The notes under the pieces are model-generated. The model saw only the letters and a list, made by a program, of their open reading frames with translations, was not told the DNA's origin and did not search any database. DNA of 55,386 nucleotides from Paracidovorax oryzae ATCC 19882 (GTDB lineage Bacteria; Pseudomonadota; Gammaproteobacteria; Burkholderiales; Burkholderiaceae_C), in assembly GCF_000687165.1 (NCBI RefSeq), contig NZ_JMKU01000029.1, positions 1 to 55,386 on the forward strand. Reading direction: 5' to 3'. This document shows, piece by piece, positions 42,171 to 51,224 of the stretch (positions are counted from its first letter, which is position 1; each line of letters starts with the position of its first letter). The translations under genes and the position numbers were made by a program.

Positions 42171-45011
42171 ATGCCCTCCCAGTCCAAGCCCCAGTCCCCA
42201 TCCAGATCCCGGCGCACATCGCGCAGCGAACCCCGGCCCGCTGTGGAGCCATCGCCATCGCTGCAACCCGCGCCCCAGGCCACAACGCCTGCCACGCCCG
42301 CCATCGACGGCTTCGTGCGCGTGCGCGGCGCGCGGGAGCACAACCTCAGGAACGTGGACGTGGACATCCCGCGCGATGCGCTGGTGGTGTTCACGGGCGT
42401 GTCGGGCTCGGGCAAGTCGTCCCTGGCCTTCGGCACGCTGTATGCCGAGGCGCAACGCCGCTACCTGGAGTCGGTGGCGCCCTATGCGCGGCGCCTGATC
42501 GACCAGGCCGGCACGCCCGAGGTGGATGCCATCGACGGGCTGCCGCCCGCGGTGGCCCTGCAGCAGCAGCGCGGCACGCCGACGGCGCGCTCCTCGGTCG
42601 GCAGCGCGACGACGATTTCCAGCCTGCTGCGGCTGCTGTATTCGCGCGCCGGGCAGTATCCGGCGCGCCAGCCCATGTTGTACGCGGAAGACTTCTCGCC
42701 GAACACGCCCGAGGGCGCCTGCCCGCACTGCCACGGCATGGGGCGTGTGTACGAGGTGACGGAACGGTCTTTGGTGCCGGACGACCGCCTCACCATCCGC
42801 GAGCGCGCCGTGGCGGCCTGGCCGACCGCCTGGGGCGGGCAGAACCTGCGCGACATCCTCGTCATGCTGGGCCACGACGTGGACGTGCCCTGGCGCGACC
42901 TGCCGCGCAAGACGCGCGACTGGATCCTGTTCACCGACGAGCAGCCGGTGGTGCCCGTCTATGCGGGCCTGGACCGCAAGGCCGCGCAGGCGGCGCGCAA
43001 GGCCGGCACGCCGCCCAGCTACATGGGCACCTTCAGCAGCGCGCGGCGCCATGTGCTGCACAGCTTCGCGCACAGCCAGAGCGCCCGCATGCGCGAGCGC
43101 GCGGCGGCCTTCCTGGTGGGCAGCCCCTGCCCGGCCTGCGGCGGCAAACGCCTCAAGCCCGAGGCGCTGTCCGTCACCTTCGCGGGCCACGACATCGCCG
43201 AACTGGGGCGCCTGCCGCTCGGCGAACTGGCCCGCCTGCTGCAGCCCGCGGCGGAAGGCCGGCTGGGCGACAGCCTGCGCCCGTCCGGCGGATCGCGCGC
43301 GCCGGCCCGCCCGGGTGGCGACAGCCACCGGGCCCATATCGCGCGCCGCGTGGCCGCGGGCGGCTCGGCCCATGCGGCAGCGCCGGACGTGCGCCGCACG
43401 CCGGACCTGTCGGAAGAAAAGGTGCTGGCCGCCCAGCGGCTGGCCCAGGAGATCGGCGCGCGCATCGCCGCACTGTCGCAGCTGGGGCTGCATTACCTGA
43501 CGCTCGACCGCTCCACGCCCTCGCTGTCGTCCGGCGAACTGCAGCGCCTGCGGCTGGCCACGCAACTGGGCTCGCAGTTGTTCGGCGTGGTGTACGTGCT
43601 CGACGAGCCCTCCGCCGGGCTGCACCCCGCAGACGGCGAGGCACTGCGGGCCGCGCTGCACCGGCTCAAGCGCGCGGGCAATTCCCTGTTCGTGGTGGAG
43701 CACGACCTGGCCACGATGCGGGCTGCCGACTGGCTGGTGGATGTAGGGCCCGGCGCGGGCATGCACGGCGGTGAAGTGCTCTACAGCGGCCCGCCGGACG
43801 GGCTGGCCACGGTGCAGCCATCACAGACGCGGCGCTACCTGTTTCCCGGACGGGACGGGCCGGCACCGGTGCAGCGCACGCCACGCACGCCTCCTGAGGT
43901 GGCGGGCTGGCTGCGGCTCGAAGGCATCGAGCGCCACAACCTGAAGGGCATCGATGCGGCCTTCCCCGCGGGCTGCCTCACGGCGGTGACGGGCGTATCG
44001 GGCTCGGGCAAATCCAGCCTGGTGAGCCGCGCGCTGGTGGAGCTCGTGGCGCAGGCGCTGGGCTCGCCGCTGGCGGACGCGCGGAACGACGAGGATTCCG
44101 CCGCGGAGGGAAGCCAGGGCGGGCAACCCCACAACGCACCGCAGGATGACGACCCCGGGGCTGCAGACGATCCCATGGGCGCGACGGCCGGGCGGATCGT
44201 GGAGCTGGCGGGCATCCGCCGCCTGGTGCGCGTGGACCAGAAGCCCATCGGCCGCACGCCACGCTCCAACCTCGCCACCTACACGGGTCTGTTCGACGGG
44301 GTGCGCAAGCTGTTCGCCGCCACCCCCGCCGCGCGGCGGCGGCGCTACGGGCCGGGGCGGTTTTCGTTCAACGTGGCGGCGGGGCGCTGCCCGACCTGCG
44401 AGGGCGAGGGTTCGGTGAGCGTGGAACTGCTCTTCCTGCCGAGCGTGTATGCGCCCTGCCCCGACTGCCATGGCGCGCGCTACAACCCGGCGACGCTGGA
44501 GGTGCGCTGGAGAGGCCTGGACATCGCCGACGTGCTGCGCCTGACGGTGGACGCGGCCTGCGAGGCTTTCGCGCAAGAGCCCGCGGTGCAGCGGCCGCTG
44601 GCGCTGCTGCGCGATATCGGGCTGGGCTACCTGCGCCTGGGCCAGCCGGCCACGGAGCTGAGCGGCGGCGAGGCCCAGCGCATCAAGCTCGCCACCGAGC
44701 TGCAGCGCCCGCAGCGTGGCGACACGCTGTATGTGCTCGACGAGCCCACCACCGGACTGCACCCGGGGGACGTGGATCGGCTGCTGGTGCAGCTCGACGG
44801 GCTGGCCGCGGCGGGCAACACGGTCGTCGTGGTGGAGCACGACATGCGCGTGGTGGCGGCGTGCGACTGGGTGATCGACATGGGCCCCGGCGCGGGCGGC
44901 GACGGCGGCCGCATCGTGGCGGCGGGCACGCCGGCCGAGGTGGCGCGCCAGGACGGCAGCCGCACCGCGCCCTACCTGGCGCGGGCGCTGGCCGGAGAGC
45001 CGGACGCCTGA
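42171..45011 (+). CDS. UvrA-like ABC ATPase (probable UvrA2 class)
   Basis: A 946-residue protein with two ABC ATPase halves. Both Walker A motifs read [11 protein letters not shown] (N- and C-terminal). Signature motifs are [20 protein letters not shown] and [20 protein letters not shown], and Walker B motifs [14 protein letters not shown] and [15 protein letters not shown]. Zinc-finger cysteines are in [26 protein letters not shown] and [25 protein letters not shown] ~50-residue low-complexity N-terminus and insertions around residues 370-420 and 640-670 separate it from housekeeping UvrA. UvrA2 proteins are linked to tolerance of DNA-damaging drugs and often lack full UvrB binding. The gene stands alone. 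Confidence 0.87.
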   Translation: MPSQSKPQSPSRSRRTSRSEPRPAVEPSPSLQPAPQATTPATPAIDGFVRVRGAREHNLRNVDVDIPRDALVVFTGVSGSGKSSLAFGTLYAEAQRRYLESVAPYARRLIDQAGTPEVDAIDGLPPAVALQQQRGTPTARSSVGSATTISSLLRLLYSRAGQYPARQPMLYAEDFSPNTPEGACPHCHGMGRVYEVTERSLVPDDRLTIRERAVAAWPTAWGGQNLRDILVMLGHDVDVPWRDLPRKTRDWILFTDEQPVVPVYAGLDRKAAQAARKAGTPPSYMGTFSSARRHVLHSFAHSQSARMRERAAAFLVGSPCPACGGKRLKPEALSVTFAGHDIAELGRLPLGELARLLQPAAEGRLGDSLRPSGGSRAPARPGGDSHRAHIARRVAAGGSAHAAAPDVRRTPDLSEEKVLAAQRLAQEIGARIAALSQLGLHYLTLDRSTPSLSSGELQRLRLATQLGSQLFGVVYVLDEPSAGLHPADGEALRAALHRLKRAGNSLFVVEHDLATMRAADWLVDVGPGAGMHGGEVLYSGPPDGLATVQPSQTRRYLFPGRDGPAPVQRTPRTPPEVAGWLRLEGIERHNLKGIDAAFPAGCLTAVTGVSGSGKSSLVSRALVELVAQALGSPLADARNDEDSAAEGSQGGQPHNAPQDDDPGAADDPMGATAGRIVELAGIRRLVRVDQKPIGRTPRSNLATYTGLFDGVRKLFAATPAARRRRYGPGRFSFNVAAGRCPTCEGEGSVSVELLFLPSVYAPCPDCHGARYNPATLEVRWRGLDIADVLRLTVDAACEAFAQEPAVQRPLALLRDIGLGYLRLGQPATELSGGEAQRIKLATELQRPQRGDTLYVLDEPTTGLHPGDVDRLLVQLDGLAAAGNTVVVVEHDMRVVAACDWVIDMGPGAGGDGGRIVAAGTPAEVARQDGSRTAPYLARALAGEPDA

Positions 45012-45037
45012 CGCTAGATGTCCCGGAGGGCGGCGGC

Positions 45038-45823
45038 TCAGGCCCCGCCCTGTCCCGCCAGCTGCACCCAGGCCGGGGCATGGTCGCTGGGCCGGGGCCG
45101 GCCGCGCACGTCGCGGTCCACGCCGGCATCCTGCAGGCAGAGGGCCGCCGCGGGGTTGAGCAGCAGGTGGTCGATGCGCAGGCCGGCGTTGCGCTGGAAG
45201 CGCTGGCGCAGGTAGTCCCAGAAGGTATAGACCGTCTCGTCGGGATGCACCGCGCGCAGCGCGTCGGTCCAGCCGCTGTCCACCAGGGCGCGGAAGGCCT
45301 CACGCACCTCGGTGCGGAACAGGGCGTCATCCACCCATGCATCGGGCTTGTACACGTCGCGTTCGGTGGGAATGATGTTGAAGTCCCCCGCCAGCACCAC
45401 CGGCTCGGGGCGGTCGCGCAGCACGCCGGCCCGCCGCGCGAGGCGGTCGAGCCAGCCGAGCTTGTAGTCGAACTTCGGGCCGGGGGCCGGGTTGCCGTTG
45501 GGCAGGTAGAGGCAGGCGATGAGCACGCCGCCCGCGGCGGCTTCCAGGTAGCGGCTCTGGCTGTCGGACTCATCGCCGGGCAGACCGCGCTGCACCTCGA
45601 TGGGATCGGCACCCCGCGCGAGGATGGCCACGCCGTTCCAGGCCTTCTGGCCGTGCCAGATCGCGCCATAGCCGGCCTCGCGGAGGGCCTCGGCCGGAAA
45701 GGCGTCGTCGGTGCACTTGAGTTCCTGCAGGCAGGCGACGTCGGGGCGGGACTCCTCCAGCCACTGGAGCAGCGCGGGCAGCCGGGCGCGGACGCTGTTG
45801 ACGTTGAAGGTGGCGATTTTCAT
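45038..45823 (-). CDS. xthA: exodeoxyribonuclease III
   Basis: A 261-residue exonuclease III/AP endonuclease of the EEP fold. It starts MKIATFNVNSVRARLPALLQ and contains the metal-binding Glu in CLQELKCTDD, then YLPNGNPAP, VVLAGDFNIIPTERDVYKPD, TFWDYLRQRFQRNAGLRIDH and the terminal SDHAPAWVQL with the catalytic Asp-His. The enzyme removes 3'-blocking groups and cuts at abasic sites during base-excision repair. The first Met is at 45823. It converges on the UvrA-like gene with a 26-bp gap. The next minus-strand unit (the chemosensory operon) ends 114 bp upstream of it. Confidence 0.95.
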   Translation of the reverse strand: MKIATFNVNSVRARLPALLQWLEESRPDVACLQELKCTDDAFPAEALREAGYGAIWHGQKAWNGVAILARGADPIEVQRGLPGDESDSQSRYLEAAAGGVLIACLYLPNGNPAPGPKFDYKLGWLDRLARRAGVLRDRPEPVVLAGDFNIIPTERDVYKPDAWVDDALFRTEVREAFRALVDSGWTDALRAVHPDETVYTFWDYLRQRFQRNAGLRIDHLLLNPAAALCLQDAGVDRDVRGRPRPSDHAPAWVQLAGQGGA

Positions 45824-45937
45824 GGCGGGCGGATGGGGCTCTTTCGAGGCCCCAAGCCTACGCCGCGCCCGCGCTGTGGCGGTAGGTGGTCGCCGTGTTC
45901 TTTCGCCAGCCCTGCACGGCGTGGTGGAAAGGCGCTC

Positions 45938-46303
45938 TCAGGCCGCCAGCTTCTGGAACGACCCCAGCACCGCCGGCCCGTTGAACGGCTTCACGATCCA
46001 GCCCTTCACGCCCGCGGCCTTGCCGCGTTCCTTCATGGCGGGGGAGCTTTCGGTGGTAAGCATGACGATGTTCACGCGCTGGTTGCCGAGTTCGCTGCGC
46101 ACGCGCTCGGCCATGGTGAGGCCGTCCATGTTGGGCATGTTGACGTCGCACACGATGAGCTTGATGCCGCTGTGCTGCTTGAGCTTGGCGAGCCCGTCGC
46201 GGCCGTCGACGGCCAGCGCGACCTGGAAGCCGTTGCTGCCCAGGAAGTTGCCCACTTCGCTGCGCACGGTGCTCGAATCGTCGACGACAAGAACGTTGGC
46301 CAT
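45938..46303 (-). CDS. CheY-like single-domain response regulator
   Basis: A 121-residue receiver domain and nothing else. Acidic pocket NVLVVDDSSTVRSEV, phosphorylated Asp in LIVCDVNMPNMDGL, Thr in IVMLTTESSPAMKERG, Lys in GWIVKPFNG and the C-terminal FQKLAA helix are all in place, so it should be phosphorylated normally. It is the last gene of the five-gene chemosensory operon and the obvious output of the CheA-like kinase at its start. ATG 46303 has an AGGAG site. Confidence 0.94.
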   Translation of the reverse strand: MANVLVVDDSSTVRSEVGNFLGSNGFQVALAVDGRDGLAKLKQHSGIKLIVCDVNMPNMDGLTMAERVRSELGNQRVNIVMLTTESSPAMKERGKAAGVKGWIVKPFNGPAVLGSFQKLAA

Positions 46304-46366
46304 GGTGGAATGCTCCTCGAAAAAACAGGGGAAAGACAAAGGAAAGAGAAAGGAAAACGACGCCGC

Positions 46367-47356
46367 TCAGAACATCTCCAGTTCGCCCGATTCGACGAAC
46401 CCGCTCAGCAGCGTCTCGCTCTCGCGGTAGAGCTCGGGTGCCCAGCTCAGGCTGAAGGCGAAGCGCTGGTAGATCGTGACGGTGGTGCCTTCCGGGTCGT
46501 CCGGCGACCAGGCCTGGCACTTGAAGCAGAGCTGGGGGCTCTCGGTGCCGAAGCTGATGTAACGGTGCAGGTGGTTGACGATGATGGGCACCTGCACGCC
46601 GAAGGTGCCGCCCGCGCCTTCGGTGCCGTAGCGGTTGCGGAAGCCGCCCCAGATGAGGTTGGTGAGTTCGCCCAGCAGGGCGTTCAGGTTGCGGAAGTCC
46701 GCGCCGTCTTCGGCGGAGAACACCGTGTGCCCCGCGGAGACGACGCGGCGCAGCGATTCGGCATCGGTCTGCAGCGTCATGAAGCCGCGGCACCAGGGCG
46801 TTTCCATCGGGATCAGGGTGAACATCTCGCCATGGATGAGGCGGTCGCGCACCACGTAGGGCGGGTCCATGCGCACGTCCATGCCCTTGAACTGGCTGGC
46901 GAGGGCCGACTGCGTCATCTCGCCGAGTGCGCGCACCAGCGAGGTCGGATAGACGCGGTCGAAGATCTTGCGGTCGAGTTCGCTGCGCAGCGCGCCGATG
47001 TCCGCCAGGGTATAGGGCACGATGGAGGGAAGCGCACCGAGGTCGGGCAGCGGCTCCACCCCGTCGGTGCGCAGGAAGAGCGGCAGTTCGGGGCGCAGGC
47101 GGGCGATCTCGCGGGCGAGTTCGACGCCGTCGCTGACGGCGCCCTGCAGCCGGCCGCCGACGAAGACCGCACCCAGGTCGATGCGCGAGCGCAGCACGCC
47201 GGCCACGTTGAGGGGATGCACGCGGTGCCCCTGCAGGGCGTTGCCGCCGCAGAAGGCGCGGATGGTGTCGAGTACGGCGGCATCGGTCTCTATGACCAGC
47301 ACCTTGCTTTCCAGTGCGGCCGGCGCGGTGGCTTCGGAAGGGTCGCGGGTGGTCAT
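46367..47356 (-). CDS. pseudo-receiver plus CheX-like domain protein
   Basis: A 329-residue protein. Residues 15-125 look like a receiver domain (SKVLVIETDAAVLDTIRAFC) but lack the acidic pair and the phosphorylatable Asp (DLGAVFVGGRLQG), so it is probably not phosphorylated. Residues 140-320 are CheX/CheC-like, with DRVYPTSLVRALGEMTQSAL, LNALLGELTNLIWGGFRNRY and a final strand. CheX proteins are CheY-P phosphatases with an E-x-x-N active site; E-L-T-N in GELTNLI fits this. The last residues FVESGELEMF are shared with the next upstream protein. The stop lies 63 bp before the CheY start. Confidence 0.78.
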   Translation of the reverse strand: MTTRDPSEATAPAALESKVLVIETDAAVLDTIRAFCGGNALQGHRVHPLNVAGVLRSRIDLGAVFVGGRLQGAVSDGVELAREIARLRPELPLFLRTDGVEPLPDLGALPSIVPYTLADIGALRSELDRKIFDRVYPTSLVRALGEMTQSALASQFKGMDVRMDPPYVVRDRLIHGEMFTLIPMETPWCRGFMTLQTDAESLRRVVSAGHTVFSAEDGADFRNLNALLGELTNLIWGGFRNRYGTEGAGGTFGVQVPIIVNHLHRYISFGTESPQLCFKCQAWSPDDPEGTTVTIYQRFAFSLSWAPELYRESETLLSGFVESGELEMF

Positions 47357-47374
47357 GGGATGGTCTTTCGTCGC

Positions 47375-47965
47375 TTAGAACATTTCGAGTTCGCCGGACT
47401 CCACCGCTTCCGGCTCGGGGCCGGCCCAGTGGAAGTCCAGCGGCGCATAGGCGCGCGCGCAGAGCGAGGCGTGCATGGCCAGGTCCGGCCGCACGTCCAT
47501 GCGGAAATGCCGCACATGCTCGAAACCGGCGCGCGTGAAGTACGGCGCGCAGCGCGCGTCCAGGATCTGCGGGGTGGAGAGGCCGAGGAACGCCTGGAAG
47601 CCGCCCAGGTCGCGGTTGATGGCGCCGCTGCAGAGGTTGCCCATCTCGCAGACGCGGTCGAGGAACGCCTGGTCGCTCAAGGCACCGGCCTCCTGCCCGC
47701 TCATCCCGGCGACCCAGCCGCGCCATGCCGGGCCGTGGTCGAAGTGCAGCGCGGCGACGACGCGGAACGAGAACGAGGCGATGGAGAGCACCGCCATGTG
47801 CGTGGCGCCGGTGGCCGGCAGCGCATCCACGGGCTGCACGGCGACGGCGTCGCTGCGCACCACGCTCTGGCGCAGGGCGGAAACCATCATGCGGTCGAGG
47901 CTACCCTGTGCCCGCGCGCTGATGAACCCGCCCGGAAGGACTGCGGAAGGGGCTGGTGCCGTCAT
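47375..47965 (-). CDS. CheX/CheC-like chemotaxis phosphatase-type protein
   Basis: A 196-residue protein with one CheX-like domain. The segment DRVCEMGNLCSGAINRDLGG contains the E-x-x-N catalytic pattern as E-M-G-N, and the following helix and strands fit CheX. It ends VESGELEMF, essentially the same tail as the next protein in the operon, although the rest of the two proteins differ greatly. Both may be phosphatases for the operon's CheY or scaffold proteins. The start ATG at 47965 overlaps the MCP-like stop by four bases, so translation is coupled. Confidence 0.75.
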   Translation of the reverse strand: MTAPAPSAVLPGGFISARAQGSLDRMMVSALRQSVVRSDAVAVQPVDALPATGATHMAVLSIASFSFRVVAALHFDHGPAWRGWVAGMSGQEAGALSDQAFLDRVCEMGNLCSGAINRDLGGFQAFLGLSTPQILDARCAPYFTRAGFEHVRHFRMDVRPDLAMHASLCARAYAPLDFHWAGPEPEAVESGELEMF

Positions 47966-48738
47966 GCGGTCTCCAGCATGCCGCCCTGCCCGTCGCCGCC
48001 ACCGCCACCAAGAGCGGCCTGGATGCGGCGGTTGGCCAGCTCCAGCCCCATGGCGGCGTTGATCACCATCTTGCCGCCGGCCTGCATGTCCTGGAAGGTC
48101 GTGGTGGCGATCAGGTCGTTCTCGTAGAGGCTGGTGCGGTAGTCGCGCGAGAGGCGCTCGGCGCTGGCCGAGAGTTCGCGCATCTCCATCGCCACCACGT
48201 CGAAGCCGCGGCCCGCCACGCCGGCGCGTGCGGCCTCGATGGAGGCGTTGAGCGCCACGATCACCATCTTGCGCACGATCTGCGAGAAGGCGTCGTTCTT
48301 GTCATGCAGGCTGCGGTTGTGGGCCACGAGGGTGCTCATGTCGGCATGCCATCGCTCGAAGGTCTTGCCGATGCCCTGCAGTTCGCGCAGTGCCTCGGCC
48401 TGCGCGAGCGCATGGCCGAGCGTGTGGCCGGCGCGCTCCCGCAGGCGGTGTTCGCAGGCGTGTCCCTCGTCCTCCAGCCGGCGCTGCCATTCGGCGGCAG
48501 CATCGTCGAACTGCCGCCGGGCCTGGGCCAGTTCGGCCTCCAGCCGGGCGCTGCGCGCCTCCAGCGCCCGGGCCGTCTCGCGCGCCGCGGCATCCCCTGC
48601 CGCCGCACTGTCCGCGGCCTGCCGCCGTGCCTGCTCCAGCACCGACCGGCGGCGCGCGGTCAGCCAGGCGGCCACGGCCGCCACACATCCACCACCCAGC
48701 ACGCAGCCTGCCAGGAGTTGCATCCAGCCATCCATCAT
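47962..48738 (-). CDS. minimal MCP-like signalling protein
   Basis: A 258-residue protein with one N-terminal membrane helix (MQLLAGCVLGGGCVAAVAAW), a coiled coil over residues 30-115 rich in Ala, Arg and Glu, and a truncated MCP signalling hairpin. VRKMVIVALNASIEAARAGV and AGRGFDVVAMEMRELSASAE match the MCP tip (NLLALNAAIEAARAGE-GRGFAVVA-EVR-LA). There is no periplasmic sensory domain and only a short second helix. It starts 18 bp after the CheA-like gene and overlaps the CheX-like gene. It may organise the kinase or sense membrane or cytoplasmic state. Start M1 at 48738 or M2 at 48735. Confidence 0.83.
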   Translation of the reverse strand: MMDGWMQLLAGCVLGGGCVAAVAAWLTARRRSVLEQARRQAADSAAAGDAAARETARALEARSARLEAELAQARRQFDDAAAEWQRRLEDEGHACEHRLRERAGHTLGHALAQAEALRELQGIGKTFERWHADMSTLVAHNRSLHDKNDAFSQIVRKMVIVALNASIEAARAGVAGRGFDVVAMEMRELSASAERLSRDYRTSLYENDLIATTTFQDMQAGGKMVINAAMGLELANRRIQAALGGGGGDGQGGMLETA

Positions 48739-48756
48739 GTCGCTCCTGCTCCCACG

Positions 48757-51099
48757 TCAGGCCGCCACCGCCCAGCGGGCGGGCAGGCGCAGCACGGTCT
48801 CGAACGGCGTGGCCGCGCGCGGGGCGCCGCCGGCCAGCACCAGCTGGATGCGGCCTCCCAGCGATTCCACGAATGCCTTGACCGCATCCATCCCCACGCC
48901 GCGGCCGGACACGGCCGTCACCTCGTCGGCCGTGGAAAATCCCGGCGCGAAGATCAGGTGGGCGACGTCCCCGGGCGCGGGCGCGGCGTCTTCCGCGATC
49001 AGGCCCTGGGCGCGGGCCCGGGCCTGGATGCGGTCCAGGTCCAGGCCCCGGCCGTCGTCGGCGAGCCGGATTTCCAGTTCCTCCTCATCCAGCGCGGCGC
49101 CGATGCGGATGCGGCCCGCGGCGGGCTTGCCGCGCGCTGTGCGCTCGGCCGCGGGCTCGATGCCATGGTCCAGCGCATTGCGCAGCAGGTGCATGAAGGC
49201 ATTGCGCAGTGCGTCCGCGGCCTGCGGCTTCACGGCCACGGGCACGCCGGACTGCAGGACGACCTCCGGGGCCTCCTTGCCCAGGTCCTGGGCCAGCGCC
49301 GGCAGGGAGGCGGCCACGCCACCCACCACCTCGTCCAGGCCGGCCGCGTCGGCATCGGCGAGCGCGGCGGCGATGCGCTCCAGAGCTGCGCGGTGGGCCG
49401 GCGTGCAGCCGGGGTCCTGCGCCAGGGTGCCGATGCGCGCGCACAACGCCTCGATGCGGGCGCGTGGCAGGCGCACCGCCTGCGCATCACCCACCGCGTG
49501 GCCCGCGCCGCGCCCCAGGGTGTCGTCGTTCACGCGCACATAGGCTTGCAGGGCCCCGGCCACTGCCTCCAGTTCGGACTCCAGCCTGGACGGCAGGGCG
49601 GCATCGTCCCAGCCGGCGGGGTCGTCCCGCAGCGCGGCGTAGCGCTGCTCGGCCACGTGCGCCGCGTCGGCGATGCGCAGCAGGCCGTAGGTGCGGGCAT
49701 TGCCCTTGACGGTATGCATGTGGCGGAACAGCGCCGCCAGGGCATCCGGGCGCGCATCGGGCTGCGATGCCGCGGTCTCCAGCAGCGCCCGGTTGTCCTG
49801 CAGCAGGCGCGCGGAGCTGTGGGCGAACTGCCGGAACTTGTCCGCCGCCACGCCCAGCAACTCGCCGACCATGGCCAGTTCCTCCTTGCGCGCCTGGGCA
49901 TCCCGCGCCAGCTCGCGCAACTCCGTCACGTCGCGCAGGCTCAGCAGCAGCCGCTCCACGGTGCCGTCGGCGGCGGTGATGGGCGACCAGCCCAGCTCGA
50001 TCATCTTCACGCGGTCGCCATCGAAGCGCACCTGCAACTCCTGCGGCAGCAGGTGGGCGTTGAACGAGAAGTTGAGTTCGTCCTCGCCGATGCAGGCATC
50101 GATCGCGGCGAGGGCCTGGGCGCGCGCATCGGCGCTCAGGCCGGAGCGGTCGAACAGCAGTGCATCGAGCGTGCGGCCGGCGATTGCGTCCTCTTCCAGG
50201 ATGCGCGCGAGGTGGTCCGAGTATTCGGGGTGGATGGTGCGCCCGGCCTGCAGGGTCAGGATGCCCTGGGGAATGGTGTGCAGCATGGCCTGGATGTCGG
50301 CGGTCTTGCGGCGCACCAGCTCGGAGCTTTCCTGGATCTTCTCCACCATCGCGTTGAAGGCGGTGAGCGAGCGGCCGATTTCGTCCATGCGGGTGACGGG
50401 CACGCGGTGCGAGAAATCCTGGCTGGTGGCGATCTCGGTCATCTTGAGTTCCATCTCGCGGATGGGGCGCACGATCTGGCGGTAGAGCAGGTAGCCCGCG
50501 GCGGCCAGGCCGAGGATGGCGACGGCGGCCACGGCCAGCAGCGTGGTCGTGGTGTGCTCCAGCTGCGCGTTCAGCGAGCCGATGGCCTCGTCCTTGCTGC
50601 GGCGCTTCTCCACCTGGATGGCCTCGATCATCTGGCCCTGCTCGCGCAGGTACTGGTCCACCGTGGCGGCCATGAAGGCCTCGGCCGCGTCCTGCTGGCC
50701 GGCGAGCTTGAAGCGCGCCGTGTCGTCGATGGCCGCGAAGTAGTTCTCCAGGCTCATGGCGGCCTCCTTCACCAGGCCGCGCTGCGCATCGCTGTCGGCC
50801 TCCCGCAGTTGCTGGTCCAGCGCCTTCTGCAGTACCGCCTTGCGCTCCACCAGTTGCTCGTGCAGTTTCTGCGCGGCCTCCGCGTCGTTCGCGGACACCA
50901 TGCCCAGCGCGGCCATCTGCACGTCCTTGAGCTGGCCCATGAGCTCCACGGAATGGATGGCGCTGGGCACGACGCCCTCCGTCACCCGCTTGACCTGCCG
51001 GGCCCCCTGGGCCGACTGGTAGAGCGCGAAGCCCCCGACGGAGCACAAGGCGAGAAAGGCGAGAACGATCAGCAGGGTGATGCGCAAGCGGACGGTCAT
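48757..51099 (-). CDS. membrane-bound hybrid CheA-like histidine kinase (sensor-HAMP-PAS-Hpt-HATPase)
   Basis: A 780-residue protein. TM1 is at 7-28, a 4-helix-bundle-type periplasmic domain at 30-182, TM2 at 184-207, a HAMP at 207-262, and a PAS-like module at 262-395. An Hpt domain follows (455-525) with H462 in HMHTVKGNARTYG, then a CheA-type ATPase (625-775). In the latter, N641 in LLRNALDHGIEPAAER, G1 ADDGRGLDLDR, the lid FAPGFSTADE and G2 GRGVGMDAV are CheA hallmarks. The P5/CheW-binding domain of true CheA is absent and replaced by direct membrane sensing, so it should not need CheW. Start at ATG 51099. First gene of the operon with the MCP-like, CheX-like and CheY genes. Confidence 0.87.
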   Translation of the reverse strand: MTVRLRITLLIVLAFLALCSVGGFALYQSAQGARQVKRVTEGVVPSAIHSVELMGQLKDVQMAALGMVSANDAEAAQKLHEQLVERKAVLQKALDQQLREADSDAQRGLVKEAAMSLENYFAAIDDTARFKLAGQQDAAEAFMAATVDQYLREQGQMIEAIQVEKRRSKDEAIGSLNAQLEHTTTTLLAVAAVAILGLAAAGYLLYRQIVRPIREMELKMTEIATSQDFSHRVPVTRMDEIGRSLTAFNAMVEKIQESSELVRRKTADIQAMLHTIPQGILTLQAGRTIHPEYSDHLARILEEDAIAGRTLDALLFDRSGLSADARAQALAAIDACIGEDELNFSFNAHLLPQELQVRFDGDRVKMIELGWSPITAADGTVERLLLSLRDVTELRELARDAQARKEELAMVGELLGVAADKFRQFAHSSARLLQDNRALLETAASQPDARPDALAALFRHMHTVKGNARTYGLLRIADAAHVAEQRYAALRDDPAGWDDAALPSRLESELEAVAGALQAYVRVNDDTLGRGAGHAVGDAQAVRLPRARIEALCARIGTLAQDPGCTPAHRAALERIAAALADADAAGLDEVVGGVAASLPALAQDLGKEAPEVVLQSGVPVAVKPQAADALRNAFMHLLRNALDHGIEPAAERTARGKPAAGRIRIGAALDEEELEIRLADDGRGLDLDRIQARARAQGLIAEDAAPAPGDVAHLIFAPGFSTADEVTAVSGRGVGMDAVKAFVESLGGRIQLVLAGGAPRAATPFETVLRLPARWAVAA

Positions 51100-51224
51100 G
51101 GCAGCAGCGATCCACGCATGTAACAAGATGCATCCAGTATGGAATCTCCATATGGCGCGGGGATGACAAAGCCCCGCAGATGTGCCGTCTGCCCGCCCGG
51201 TGCGCGCCGGTGACCGCCGTTGCG

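Noticed and set aside
47956-51123. A 1055-codon plus-strand frame opposite the MCP-like and CheA-like genes.
   Set aside because: It is antisense to genes with complete signalling motifs and shows no protein features of its own.
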